Source: Nemophila menziesii
Lineage: Eukaryota > Streptophyta > Magnoliopsida > Boraginales > Hydrophyllaceae
DNA: 64,000 nucleotides
Assembly (NCBI GenBank): GCA_029959085.1
Contig: JARWIR010000050.1
Span: 3,906,001 to 3,970,000, forward strand
Direction: 5' to 3'
Shown here: piece by piece, positions 43,590-55,381 of the stretch
Layout of the letters: each line of letters starts with the position of its first letter
Numbering within the stretch: position 1 is the first letter of the stretch
Notes under the pieces: generated by a model
What the model saw: the letters and a program-made list of their open reading frames with translations, nothing else
What the model was told of the DNA's origin: nothing
Databases searched by the model: none
Position numbers and translations under genes: made by a program

Positions 43590-44509
43590 GCACTCGAATC
43601 GTGATGCATAGTCAGATGTTTTAGAGCTTGAGTTTGGGGGTTGGGTCCACCATTATGGAAATTGTTATTGGGTTGGGATTTTTGAGCTTAATAATTGTGA
43701 TCTGTTCTATATATTAATGATGATTCACAGTTTTATATTGTAACCCTTTGCCGGGGTAAGAGTAAATGAAAAAAGCTAAAAAGCAGAAAAGAAAAAAAGA
43801 AAAAAATCTATGAGAAAAATAGCATGATATCTCAACATCAAAAAGAGAGTCATAGCTATATAAACGGAAAAAAATTGATTTGAAAAGAATATATATTTGG
43901 ACTGGCAAAGAGGATTTTTTATGTGAACATCTTATGCTTTAATTGGGTTATTGGGGATGCTACTTTGTGCATCAAGAAAATCCTTGGGTTGAGTGAGAAA
44001 CGTTTTATGAGAGTAACTCAAGCTCTAGGGCGATTTGTTGATGGCTAGTGAGGAGGAGTCAAATGCTCACTCTAAATTATCCAAATATACTTATCATACC
44101 GTCCCTAAGCCAACATCACAACCTTAACGACCTTTTGATTCTTTGCTATGTAATCTAGAAGTATTTGAGCCAATAGAGAGTAGTTAAGTGGATCTTTGGA
44201 TACTAGTGAAGTTCGATGAACAATCTATAGCCTCCGTGGTGAACTGAGTAAAGATCCTCTCCTTCTTACATTGCGAAACTAATCTAATCTTGAATTCAAG
44301 CCGTGTTAACTGTGGATATGAAATGTATGCAGGTATGTAGTTTGTAAATATTATTACATGAAATTTTCTGAGTAGTTGATTTATGTCTATTCTGTATATT
44401 CTGCTATCTCCTTTCCCACTATGCTTAATTGACATAGGTGTGTATTTAGAGACTTCCCTTTGTTTTTATCTTTATTGTATCAGGACGATACAACTTTGAG
44501 TTGGGGGTT
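43590..44509 (+). other. 3' non-coding region of element A, second part
   Basis: Continues from 41844. Has a G-rich tract next to GGTTGGGTCCACC (about 43627-43650), the conserved CCCTTTGCCGGGG string, and ends at the polypurine tract before 44510. No gene. Confidence 0.7.
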
Positions 44510-44684
44510 TGATGTCTCCCAATTTGTGATGATTGAATCTTGGTTGGAGGAATCAGTTTTAGTGTTTTAGAAGTCTTTTAGTCGAGTTTTCATATATATT
44601 AGTGCACTTTCCTATTTCTTGTCTTAATTTAATAATTTATTATTTTTAGAACATATTTGGTTTAATTGTTTGTTAATTGTGAAG

Positions 44685-44744
<60 letters not shown>

Positions 44745-45742
44745 TAATTATATGCCAAATCAATTCTAATAGATAAAGGAAAGAAGATATGAATGGAAAT
44801 TAGAGATAAGGAAAGAAAAGATAAGATATGGAAAGATAAGTCGCAGTTTGGTTTATGAAAACATTTTCTAGTTTTTGTTTTCAGAATACATTTTCAGAAA
44901 ATGATTTTCGTTTTCAATTTCAATATTTTTAGAAAATATGGAAAACGTCAATTTCACGTTCTCTAATATAGCATTGTTTTCATTTTATTTTCCAGAAAAC
45001 TGTTTTCATTTTCTTTAGCCAAACACGTTTTCAGTAACATTTTGGAAAATATAGAAAATGAAAACAGAAAACACCCATTATTTTCACGAACCAAACGGAG
45101 CCTAAAGTTGTCAAATAAATCTGAATTCTAGCACCTACGACCATAGAAGTAGTCATAACTCAAGATTGGCTAGGAATTTGGAAGAATGGTCTGAAACAAA
45201 GTTATAGAGATTTCCGAGACGATCCGTTTCGTCTATTGGAACGCGTCAAACGAAGTTGAAACGAAGAAGTTATGACCAAAAAAACCGCGGCAAATCATTA
45301 CCTTTTCTATATTTTAGGGTTACGAATTTGAGTTGGCCTTGGTGTCCAAGTTACTTGTCTTCCACTCCAAGAAAACTAATTAGGTCTTCTAAACACCTAT
45401 AAATACAACCTTAAACCTTTGTAAAGTCATCCTTGCTCAGTTCTAAACCTTATATTAATTCTTAGTCATTCAAGAGAGCAAGATGACATCGTTGTATCAT
45501 TCTTTTAGTTTATTTCCTTCAGGTTTGAACTAATTTTCCCATAGCTTGGGTTTTGCATTATGTATAATCTATGAATTCTATTTTCTTCCTATCTAAGTTT
45601 CTTTGGGAATTATATGTTTTAATCTGATTCTAGCTACTTAACCATATATTTGTTTTATGTGTTTTTGATTTATTGTATGTCTTAAACCTGATCAATTTAG
45701 GGTTGTGTTAATAGTAGTTAGATGGCCGCCCAGAAGGGGTGT
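44510..45742 (+). mobile_element. 3' LTR of element A, first part
   Basis: Starts TGATGTCTCC after the polypurine tract. Contains a (TA)n tract (44688-44739) and a MITE. It is cut at 45742 by element C (flank GGTGT). The remaining U5 end would lie beyond C, outside the window. Confidence 0.88.
44840..45102. mobile_element. Tourist/PIF-Harbinger-like MITE, 263 bp (duplicate copy)
   Basis: Same insertion as 566-828, TSD TAA at 44837-44839 and 45103-45105. One base differs in the left TIR (GTCGCAG against GTCCCAG). Confidence 0.85.
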
Positions 45743-47507
45743 TGGTGGGTCCTGTTGTGTTAGAAAATAATAAAGATAGAATAGAGGAACCACAAAATGC
45801 AAGTGTACAGTTGTCCTAAGTAATATATAATAATCAAGTTTGTTCTCAGGGACGGATTAGGTATAACTCTAATATAATCAGATAGTAGTAGTAATTGCTT
45901 AATAGAAAAATAAAAGATAAGATTTTTGTTCGGTTTTTATAAATTAAAAGATGCAAGAAAATAAACTACGGAAATAAAATAAAGCAAGTAAAAGAGAATT
46001 GAAACTTCAGAAGAGAAAGAGTACTTGATCCTCGCAAGGGTTTCACCTATCCAATCTAATTCATGCTTCTATTTAAGGGCTAAACTGGTATTATTGTGCT
46101 AGTCGGGACTCTAATATCTCCTAGCCCCTGTCAGGGTGGACCTAAGAGTTATCCTACAGTATTACAAACCCCGTCAGGGTGAATATAAGCTACTGTCAGA
46201 TGAATAATAATTTACCTCATTGGCTGCATGATTAGTTAAGCCCGTCAGGGTCAATAACGGATACTATGCGCCTATTATCTAAGTCTGTAATTAAACCCCC
46301 CGTCAAGGTGATCCATACGCCACTATATGGAATAGCCTAATTACTATGAGCTAAGTTTGATTCATGACTTCAAAATTAGTCATTAAAACAAAATAATAGT
46401 CAACACAAAATACCTAGTCCGATTTAAACCATTAAATCCCGAATTCAGAAAACATAAATTAAACAGAATTGAGTTCAACCCATAGAGCGATTCTCAAGTA
46501 CTACAGAAATTAGTTCATAACAGAATTAAAAACTGAAATTAAATAAAAGGAATTCATATTCAAATACAAAGATAATGATAACCTAAAGGGTAGGATGACT
46601 CTTGATTGAAGAACAGGATTCCTCCAGCACTAACTTCTCCTTGCCTTCTTGCCCTGACTCGAAAACCTTAAGCCTCTTATGTAATTCTCTGAAGTGTATG
46701 AAAAGAGGAGGCTAAGTAGTGTATTTATAGGTGTTAGGAAGCCCTAGGTCGAATTTACTTGGAGTGGAAGACAAGTCAAGAATTCTTTAATTCGTAGCTC
46801 TAAAATCTAGGAAAGGTAAGATTATGCTTCTTATTTGTTTTGGTCATATCTCCTTCAATACTTATCCGTTTGACGCGTTCCAATATTCGAAACCGCTTGT
46901 CTCGGAAATCTCTTTCTATTGGTGCAAACCACTCGCCCAAATTCCTAGCCAATCTCAAGTTATGGATTCGTCTTTGAAACGTGGGTGGAATTTCAGATTT
47001 ATTTGGCAGCTTTATATTTTCCTTCTTTGCATATATCCTTCCTTAATCTTCTTATTTCCATGTAAATCTTCTTTCCTTTACTTCTTTGAATTGACTTGGT
47101 CTCTAATTAATTACCATATATCTTTTAAAATTTCACAATAAATAAATAATTAAACAGCATATGCTTTAAAAATAATAAACCCATAATTCAAGAATAGAAA
47201 TAGGAAAGTGCACTCTAAAAATAGAAACTCAAGTACAAATACTTCCTAACACACTAAAATACCCTAAGACTTTAATTCTCACTTCTCCTCCTTGGATTGG
47301 TCTTTCATCAAATTCAAGGACCTACTAACTTTGCACTAAAAATAATCAAATTTACGCACAAAAGCTCTAAAAATACAAATACTCAAATTTCAAGGGGAGA
47401 AAGTGTAATATGACAAATTAAGCATAAAAGTCTATCAAATCAGTATATTATTCACCTAAAATGATGTCTCCAAAGGGCTAATAATCAGAACAAATAGGGA
47501 GACATCA
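45743..47507 (-). mobile_element. 3' LTR of element C
   Basis: 1,765 bp, TGGTGGGTCC (45743) to GGAGACATCA (47507) on the plus strand. Terminal hairpin 47464-47507. Four CCCGTCAGGG-type motifs at about 46125, 46169, 46240 and 46298. Confidence 0.93.
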
Positions 47508-48978
47508 AGACCCCAAACTCAAACCTTTGTCATCCCGACAAAGTAAAATAAAAACAAAGGATCTTTTAGGTGAACGCAGAAGGTGGAATCTAGTAAATAG
47601 TCCCAAAGCACAACTTAAAACAAATATCATATAGTCTAATCTAGGAATTAATATACACATACACATATCATGCAAAATCAAAACACAAAATAATATCAAT
47701 CCAAAATTAATTTCACAATGCTAGAAGGTTACGCTTATTACTTATCTCAAGATGGTGGCTATAGGGTGTTCCTTGATCTTTACTTGCTTTGAACGCTCCA
47801 CTTAGCATACTCCCTATTAACTCACTGTGTATCTAGGAATCACGAGGTCTTTATGGTTTTAGCGTAGGCTTAAGGACGGTGTTGTATGTATATTTGGTAA
47901 ATTTGAAGTGAGCTTTTGGCTCTCTCCTCACTTACCATCAACAAACTGTCCAAGAGCTTGAGTTTACACTCGAATAAAGTTCTCACTCAACCCATTTGAC
48001 GCGCTAATGTAGTGTCCCCAAATTAACCCAATAAGCACTAAAGATGATCACATAAAAATTTCCACTTTGCCGGTCCAAATATATTTTCTTTTCATATGAA
48101 ATTTTTCTATTATTTATAGCTATGACTCTCTTTTTGATGTTGAGATATCATGCTATTTTTTCATAAATTATGCCTTTTCATAACTTTTACTTTTTAGCTT
48201 CTTTTTCATTTACTATTACCCCGGCAAAGGGTTACAATATAAAAAACCTGTGAATCATCATCAAAATATAGCACAGAGCACAATTGATAAGCTCAAAAAT
48301 CCCTACCCAATGTAAATTCCCATATAGTGGACCCACCACCCCAAACTCAAGCTCAAGACAGGAAGTCTCAGGATCGTGATTCAAGTGCGGGTCGTATGGT
48401 AATGCCTAACAAACTAAAGGGATATTGGCTTATAATGTGGCAAAAAAAGAAAGGCTTAAAGGCTAAAAATTTGGATAAGAAGGATATAATTAATTCAGGT
48501 ATAGAAGGCCAAAAAGGATTCAAAGGGCTAACAAAGAACTGCCTCTATCACCTTCCTATTTACACAGCTTGCCTTTAGTTCATACCTAAGTGGGTTCTCT
48601 ACTCATTTAGATCTCACGTTCTACAAACCACTCATTTTCCTTAAGCACAAGTTTACTTCTTTTGCATTGTTCATTAACTCTTCCTATCAATTACCTCATA
48701 TTTGCATGCAATCAAAGTGAGTTTTATACTAACTCCTTAAGTCAACTATTTTCTATCATCAATTCATGAAAAGCATGCTTAATGGGGGCATTGAAAATAC
48801 TCTACAGTCAACGCAACCCTAATATTAATTTTAATGAAAGCATGTAAAACACAAAAAATTGGGATGAGGCAACGAACCCCACCCCAAACTCAAACGTGAT
48901 TCGTGTCCCCACGACTCAAAAAAGACTCAATAAAGCAAAAACATTAAACTAAACTACCTACCTGGTGCCTACCATCAA
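47508..48978 (-). other. 3' non-coding internal region of element C
   Basis: No gene. G-rich tracts on the minus strand at 47508-47525, about 48328-48350 (beside GGACCCACCACC) and about 48875-48900, each next to an inverted repeat. Very similar to 57144-58624 of D. Confidence 0.7.
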
Positions 48979-49437
48979 TTAAGAAGAATAATTAGAACGG
49001 GGTACTTGGCCATAAAGATCCATCATGTCCTCCTCCGAAGAACAAGAATAATTATCAATATCCATGATCGTAGTTACCTCACCCAATGTTGAATTCATCT
49101 TGGCAATTTCCTCCCAAAGTGCTATGTTTTGTTTTCTTAGATGATCGACTTGTTGTTGCAATTTGATAGCCTATGGGGGTGTACAAGAATTATTAAGAGA
49201 GGAAGAAGAAGAACCTTGATCTTGAATTTGTGTCTTTTCTTTAGGCTTTGATGATACCCTCATCCTAGATGTTAATTTCTTGTGTAGTGGTTGTGCAGGT
49301 GCCTCTTCCTTTTTCTTCTCTTCAATAGGCTCATCAAGATTGATGGCATTTTCAATTGTAGAACCAGGCAAAAAATTTTTCTTCCCTAAGATATAACACT
49401 TCCTCTTATAATCCATAGCATCTGTTCTATTTATCAT
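48979..49437 (-). pseudogene. Post-pol accessory protein of element C
   Basis: From ATG 49437: MINRTDAMDYKRKCYILGKK, then LPGSTIENAINLDEP, a Ser run, one TAG at 49171-49173, then a coiled coil (LQQQVDHLRKQNIALWEEIA) and the acidic end EEDMMDLYGQV. Apart from the single stop it is collinear with the D protein. Confidence 0.7.
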
Positions 49438-49704
49438 GTTTGATTTGACCCCAAGCTCAAGTTACACCAAGATTAGAATAATGTTAAGAAAGATTGGTGT
49501 AGCTTGAGTTTCTTGCTTGGAATTGATGAAAGAAGAAGGTTTCTTGATGATTCTTGGAATAATTCTTGAAAGCTTGATGATCTTGATGGTGTTTAATGGT
49601 GTATTGTGATGAATTTGATGAAGAGGATGTGTTTATGGAAGATGGAGGAGAAAATTATTGATGTTATTGTGTTTTTTGTAGAGGTTTAATCAAGCTTCAA
49701 GGTC

Positions 49705-49712
49705 TATTTATA
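49705..49712 (-). promoter_or_regulatory. TATA box (TATAAATA) upstream of C accessory ORF
   Basis: The minus strand reads CTTATAAATAGACC about 270 nt before the accessory ATG, in line with D and E. Confidence 0.5.
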
Positions 49713-49796
49713 AGCTTGGGAGCTAGAAAATTCGTATGGGAGAGGCTAGGGTTTGCACTTGGTAAGGTAAGAAGTGTATAAGGCAACAAACTCTTC

Positions 49797-50175
49797 AAAC
49801 CGACCTACTGGCCGGCATACCGGGGATAATGGCCGGCATACCGGTGCTGGACGTCTTTCTTTTTGTAACATTCTGCCTCGAACCCGAGTCGACACCCGTG
49901 GCCACGTGTTTCTGGGCGCTGGCATACCGGAGATATGCACCGGCATCCGGTGCCTATTTTTCGCAAAATCGGGCTCCGTCAAAATACCCGTGTCGAGCAA
50001 CCCGTGGGCACGTGTTTTCCTTCTGGCCGGCATACCGGAAATATCGGCGGCATGCCGGTGCGAAACTTCAATTTTTCTCTACCTCTCGGAAAACAACCCG
50101 AGCCTTGATCCCGTGGGCACGTGTTTCTGCTCCACCGGCATGCCGGTGATCTGACCGGCTAGCCGGCCAGAGCAG
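49797..50175 (-). repeat. GC-rich palindromic block of element C with three G-boxes
   Basis: Repeats of GCCGGCATACCGG and ACCCGTGGGCACGTGTTT. CACGTG occurs at 49903-49908, 50009-50014 and 50118-50123. The palindrome unit differs from that in D and E (GGTGCACC) although the position is the same. Confidence 0.8.
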
Positions 50176-50340
50176 CAGATTTTTCCTTTTTGTTCCTTAG
50201 CACCCTAAACTCAATTCCTGCACCATTAACACACTACCTTTCTCATTTCTTTATAAAGTAGACACTCAGACTTGACTCTATACACTAGGAATTGAAAAAC
50301 ATAAAGCAATAAACTAATATACAATGAACTGGCTTTTGTT

Positions 50341-50365
50341 TAACGTAGTTAAGCTCAACGGGTTA
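50341..50365 (-). other. Post-pol stem-loop (element C), one mismatch
   Basis: Plus-strand TAAC-GTAG, loop TTAAGCT, CAAC-GG-GTTA. One internal pair is A against A, so the stem is weakened in this degraded element. Confidence 0.6.
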
Positions 50366-50375
50366 CCTCTCGCAA

Positions 50376-51775
50376 CTATTCAGCTTCAAGGAGGTACATG
50401 ACCTCCCCAGGATGTGGATCTACCATGCGATTAGTATCCTCGCCTCCATGATAAATTTTCAGACGATGACCATTCACCATAAAGGTGTGGTGTTCAGTTG
50501 GATGCTCAATCTCTATAGCTCCATGAGGCGTAACTTTGGTCACAATGTAAGGATCAGACCACTTCGATCTCAACTTTCCCGGATAATTACTGAACTTGGA
50601 GTTGTATTTCAGGACCTTTTGTCCAACTTCAAATGTCTTTGCACGAATGCTATCATGCCACCTCTTTGTGTTTTCTTTGTAAAGTTTCGCGTTTCATAGG
50701 CATGTAATCGAAACTCGTCAAGTTCATTCAGCTTCATCATATGATTCTTACCGGCCAAAGTAGGATCTCAATTCAACTGCGCTATCGCCCAATATGCACC
50801 TAATTCAAGTACAAGAGGTAAGTGACAAGCCTTACCAAAAACCATACGATACGGAGATGCACCAACTGGAGTTCTGAACGCAGTACGATAAGACCACAAC
50901 GCATCATCTAGTTTCATAGACCAATCTTTTCGTGTGGGACTAACAGTCCTTTCCAGAATAAATTTGAAGTCTCGATTAGAGACCTCCGCTTGACCGTTGT
51001 CTTGTGGATGATACGCGGTAGATACACGACGTCTCACACCATACTTCTCTAGAACTGTCTTCAGATATTTGTTCACAAAGTGTGTACCTCCATCACTGAT
51101 AATAACTCTCGGTGTACCATGTCTAGTGAAGATGTGTGATTTTAAGAATTTAATTACTACTCGCGAATCATTAGTTGGTAGAGCTATAGCCTCTACCCAT
51201 TTAGACACGTAATCAACAGCTAGTAGGATGTAAAGATTCCCGTTAAATGGTACAAAAGAACCCATGAAATCAATACCCCATACATCAAATATCTCAACTT
51301 CAAGAACATTATTACGTGGCATCTCATCCCTCTTGGATATACTTCCAGTAAACTGGCATCTATGACATTTCTGAACGTACTCATGACAATCCTTATGTAA
51401 AGTAGGCCAATAAAAACCGGATTGTAGTACCTTAGCAGCTGTGCTGTAACCTTTGAAGTGTCCTCCGTATGGAGAATCATGAAAACTTGCAACCACTACC
51501 CAAACATCTGTCTCAGGTATGCATCTTCTCACCATTTGATCACTACACAATTTGTAGAGGAAGGGATCCTCCCCAAAGAACTGTTTAGCACGATGGATCA
51601 ATCTTTTCTTGTCTTGTGATGTAGATCCTTCAGGAAAATTACCACTCATAATGAGATTCGCAATGTCTGCATACCAAGGAGTACCATCATATATAGCAAA
51701 TAAACTCTCATCAGGGAACTCCTCTCGAACCAACTCATGATCATTATTAAGCTCTGAACCTTCAAGACGTGACAA
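50376..51775 (-). pseudogene. Integrase of element C
   Basis: The main frame (50768-51775) has the tether [14 protein letters not shown] parts ([13 protein letters not shown]), [18 protein letters not shown] and GQAEVSNRD. The last residue is Asp where the family has Glu one position later; the catalytic Glu in QAE is present. After a stop at 50768 and a frameshift near 50690, the GPY/F-type end follows ([18 protein letters not shown], 50376-50573). Confidence 0.88.
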
Positions 51776-52852
51776 ATGATCTGCAACCTGATTATCACAA
51801 CCCTTTCGATCTCGAATTTCTAAGTCAAACTCTTGTAACAGTAAAATTCATATGATTAAGCGCGGCTTAGCATCTTTCTTTTCCATAAGGTATTTAATCG
51901 CAGAATGATCGGTGAACACAACAACTTTCGCCCCAAGAAGATAGGAACGAAATTTGTCGAATGCATACACTACAGTTAGTAACTCCTTCTCAGTTACGGT
52001 ATAATTTACTTGAGCACTTGTAAAGACCTTACTAGCATAGTAGATGGAATGAAATACCTTATCTTTTCTTTGTCCAAGAACAGCACCCATAGCAAGATCA
52101 CTAGCATCACACATAACTTCAAACGGGATCTTCCAATCAGGAGGTAATGCAATAGGTGCAGAAATAAGTTTCTCCTTAATATTTTGAAAGGCCACCATGC
52201 AAGCTTCATCAAAAAGGAATTTGACGTCCTTTTCAAGTAAGTTACACAATGGCTTAGAGATCTTGGAGAAGTCTTTGATGTAACGTCGGTAAAAACCAGC
52301 ATGACCCAAAAAACTTCTTACCCCTTTAACAGAAATCAGAGGGGGAAGAGTTTTAATTACCTCAATTTTAGCGCGATCAACTTCCAAACTCGAACTTGAA
52401 ACCTTGTGTCCCAACACTATACCTTCACGAACCATAAAGCGACATTTTTCGCAGTTCAAAACCAAATTAATTTCCTTGCATCTAATCAACACCTTCTCCA
52501 AGTTCCGTAAACACTCATCAAAGTTATCACCAAACACAGATAAATCATCCATAAATACCTCAAGGAAATCATCGATCATGTCCAGAAAATCGCCATCATA
52601 CATCTTTGAAAAGTAGAAGGTGCATTACATAATCCGAATGGCATCCTTCGAAAGGCAAAGGTACCAAAGGACATTAAAGGTGGTCTTGTGTTGGTCTTTT
52701 GGATCTACATAAATATGATTATATCCTGAATACCCATCCAAAAAGAAATAATATTCTCTTCCAACTAACTTATCTAACATCTGATCTATAAACGGAAGAG
52801 GGAAGTGATCTTTTCTAGTGGCCTTGTTCAACTTACGATAATCCATACACAC
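51776..52852 (-). pseudogene. RNase H and RT palm of element C
   Basis: RT from [16 protein letters not shown] through [11 protein letters not shown] (52625-52852). A shift or small loss follows near 52610-52680 over the [15 protein letters not shown] region. Then comes [11 protein letters not shown] (catalytic MDD kept) and RNase H ([35 protein letters not shown]). A stop at 51848 separates it from integrase. Confidence 0.88.
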
Positions 52853-52873
52853 TCTCCAACCAACAACGGTCCT

Positions 52874-54373
52874 TTAGGGTATGGCTTCATTTTGTTCATT
52901 CAAGATGGTAGTGATACCACCCTTCTTTGGTACGCATTGAACATGACTCACCCATTCGCTACTAGCAATAGGATAAATGATTCCTGCGTCTAGCAACTTA
53001 ATAACCTCTTTCTTCACCACTTCCTTCATAGCTGGCATCAATCTTCTTTGTCCTTCAATCGAGCGCACACTTTCATCGTCCAGAATGATTTTGTGTTGGC
53101 AATAGGAAGGACTAATACCTTTGATGTCAGCAATAGTCCAACCAATCGCCTCTTTGTTAGCTCTTAGTATGCGCAACAGTTTTTCTTCTTGAAGACCTGT
53201 TAAAGTAGCTGAAACAATAACAGGCAGAGTTTTGTTAGTACCTAAATACGCATACCTCAAGTGTGTCAAGAGTGTCTTTTCTTCTAATTTCGGGGGACCT
53301 TCGATAGATGACTTATTTTTAAGAACTATCTCCTCCGGTTCTCGGACAGGTTCATAAGTGAGGCGCTTATGCTTTGGATATCCAGAGTTAAGAGCTGCCC
53401 CTGTTTCGGCTAACTCTTCTATTGACTTTGGTAAGTCAAGTGTTAGGGTAGCTTGCAAGATATCACCGAAATTCATGTATTCCCATACTTCTCGTGTGGC
53501 TAGATCAATTACGTCCAATCGGAAACAGTCTTCTCGAGAATCTGGAAACTTCATAGCCCTAAAAACGTTGAACTTTACCTCCTCGTCTTGGATTTGCATT
53601 GTTAATTCTTTGTTTTCTACATCAATCACAATACGCCCCGTGGCTAGGAATGGTCGTCCCAAGATGATGGGGACATTCCTATCCGCGTCGTATTCAAGTA
53701 TAACAAAATCAACGGGAAAAATTAAAGTATCTGCCTTAACGAGGAAATCTTCTATGCGTCCCTCTGGATGTGCGAGGGATCTGTCAGCCATTTGCAAGAC
53801 CATGGATGTCGGCCTTGCTTCTCCTATCTTCAACATCTAGAAAATTGATTTGGGCATGAGATTGATACTTGCTCCCAAATCATACAAAGCTTTTCCTTGC
53901 CACTCATTGCCAATGGAAATAGGAATCGTAAAACTCCTAAGATCAAGTAGTTTTGGTGGCAATTTGCTTTCGCATATGGCGCTGCATTTTTCACGCAAAC
54001 CTATCATCTCATTCTCAAGGTGTGGTCTTTTGTTGGTGATGGCTCTCTTCAGGAATTTGACATATTTTGGCACATCTCTAATGGAATTTAAGAATGGAAT
54101 GTTAATCTTAAGACCGCTTACCATGTTTAAGAACTTCGGATAGTTAGCCATATCGCCTTTCTTCTGAAATCTCGAGGGAAAAGGTGGAGGAGGACGTGTT
54201 ACTGTAGTATCTTGCTTATTCGGCTTTTTTGGAATCTTCTCCACTTCCACTACTTCAGGTTCATCTTCTTTCTCTACCACATCTTTTACCCGTTTTTCTT
54301 TCACAGTTGTTTCTTTTTCTTTCATCACGGGAAAAGGAGGTGGTGGGAGATTCTTACCACTTCTAAGTGTCAC
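52874..54373 (-). pseudogene. Protease and RT N-terminus of element C
   Basis: 54373-53840: MTLRSGKNLPPPPFPV, Glu/Lys-rich linker, [23 protein letters not shown] (active site, Tyr for the usual Cys before DLG). One TAG at 53837 interrupts the frame. It then continues with [48 protein letters not shown] and [18 protein letters not shown], to a second stop at 52874-52876 just before RT motif 1. Confidence 0.88.
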
Positions 54374-55381
54374 TGCATTACAATCTTCTCTTTGCTTTGG
54401 TTCTTCAGTGTCGCTTGGTAATTGTCCTTGTTGAAGTTGATTTAATTACTTCGATACCTGAGCTAGCTGATTTTCTAACATCTTAAGTGTTGCGGCTGTG
54501 GCTTGTTGTTCTAGGCTAGCTTTTGTTTGAATGTTGATTAATGTCAACAAGGTTTGCTGAACATCTAATTCACCTTCTTGAGGTTGAGCAGGTAGAGCTT
54601 TCTGGTTCATGGTCTCGGTGTAAGCGTCTTGAGGAGGTTGTCTCTGAGCTTGATTTCCGTAAGCTTGTCCACCTTGGTAGTTGTTCTGTGGTCTTGGTTG
54701 ATAGTTATTTCCTTAGGGATGCGGTTGATATGCATAAGTCGAATTAGCAGCCCCATGTGGATTTGAATATTGGAAACCCGGATGGTTTCTATTCGGTTGA
54801 TAACCTTGACCACTTGAATTATAGTTCCCTCGGTTAGAAACAAACATTACAGCTCCTGGATTGTTTGGACAATGCTCCCAATCATGATCTTGTACACCGC
54901 AGTTAGAACACCCATAAACTTCCTGTGTAACATTAACATCTTCTTTTCTACCTACAACACTTTTTGTAACAGCTAGAGTAAGCTGTTTCAATTGTTGCTC
55001 AAGTTTATTCTCCATGGCAGTGAATTTTTCTTCAATGAATGCACTATTTCCACCTCGGATAGGTGTTCTCACGGTATTCTAACCCATCTCATTCGTCACA
55101 GTTCTATTCAAAATAATCTTATCATGGACTGGTTGTACCTGTAAAAATCCACCACCATAAAGCAAGTCTAGATCTTTTCTTGAAGAACCATCAATTCCTC
55201 TGTAGAATATCTTCATCTGTTGAATCTATGTGAGGCCATGATCAGGGACTCTTCTCAAGCAAATCTGAAATCTTGTCCAACTTCTACCAAAAATCTCGTC
55301 TTGATCTTGTTTGAATGAAGTCAATTCAACTTGCGCATCTAATCTCATATTTGTTGGGTAGTATCTGTCGAAGAACGCAGT
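54374..55381 (-). pseudogene. Gag C-terminal part of element C (zinc knuckle)
   Basis: Holds the knuckle CSNCGVQDHDWEHC, an Asn/Gln/Tyr-rich tail and stops at about 54717, 54448 and 55080. The capsid end (YYPTNMRLDAQ-like, then DYRRFQI-like text) runs into the D insertion at 55381. The rest of the capsid would lie beyond D. Confidence 0.82.

Larger units (their letters stand above)
22994..45742 (+). mobile_element. Element A: non-autonomous gag-protease Athila derivative with nested insertions
   Basis: After removal of the nested pieces the order is 5' LTR (22994-23648), PBS, gag, zinc-knuckle/linker, protease, pol tail, hairpin, GC block, TATA/leader, accessory gene (40019-41229), 3' non-coding region, 3' LTR (from 44510). 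No RT, RNase H or integrase core. The nested pieces are B (27491-39970), a solo LTR (41850-43584) and C (from 45743). Sequence on each side of each insertion joins cleanly at a 5-bp duplication (GTTTC, GACCC). The host element is the oldest layer on the right of the window. Confidence 0.88.
44273..48214. repeat. Segmental duplication, copy 2
   Basis: Counterpart of 1-3940. Here the segment is continuous with its host elements on both sides (A to the left, C to the right), so this is the source-like copy. The other copy ends at an unnatural junction. Confidence 0.93.
45743..55381 (-). mobile_element. Element C: Athila-type retrotransposon, degraded, interrupted by D
   Basis: Minus strand: 3' LTR (45743-47507), 3' non-coding region, accessory ORF, TATA, GC block, hairpin, integrase, RNase H, RT, protease and gag. 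It breaks at 55381 in the capsid region where D inserted. The 5' LTR lies beyond D. Stops and shifts occur in every coding module. Confidence 0.9.

Noticed and set aside
44688..44739. (TA)n tract as an origin or matrix attachment site
   Set aside because: A plain microsatellite varying by 2 bp between duplicates. Nothing else supports a function.
53358..53840. 160-codon plus-strand frame over protease of C, and a similar one at 63208-63627
   Set aside because: Antisense to the conserved protease. It arises from codon bias of the coding strand.
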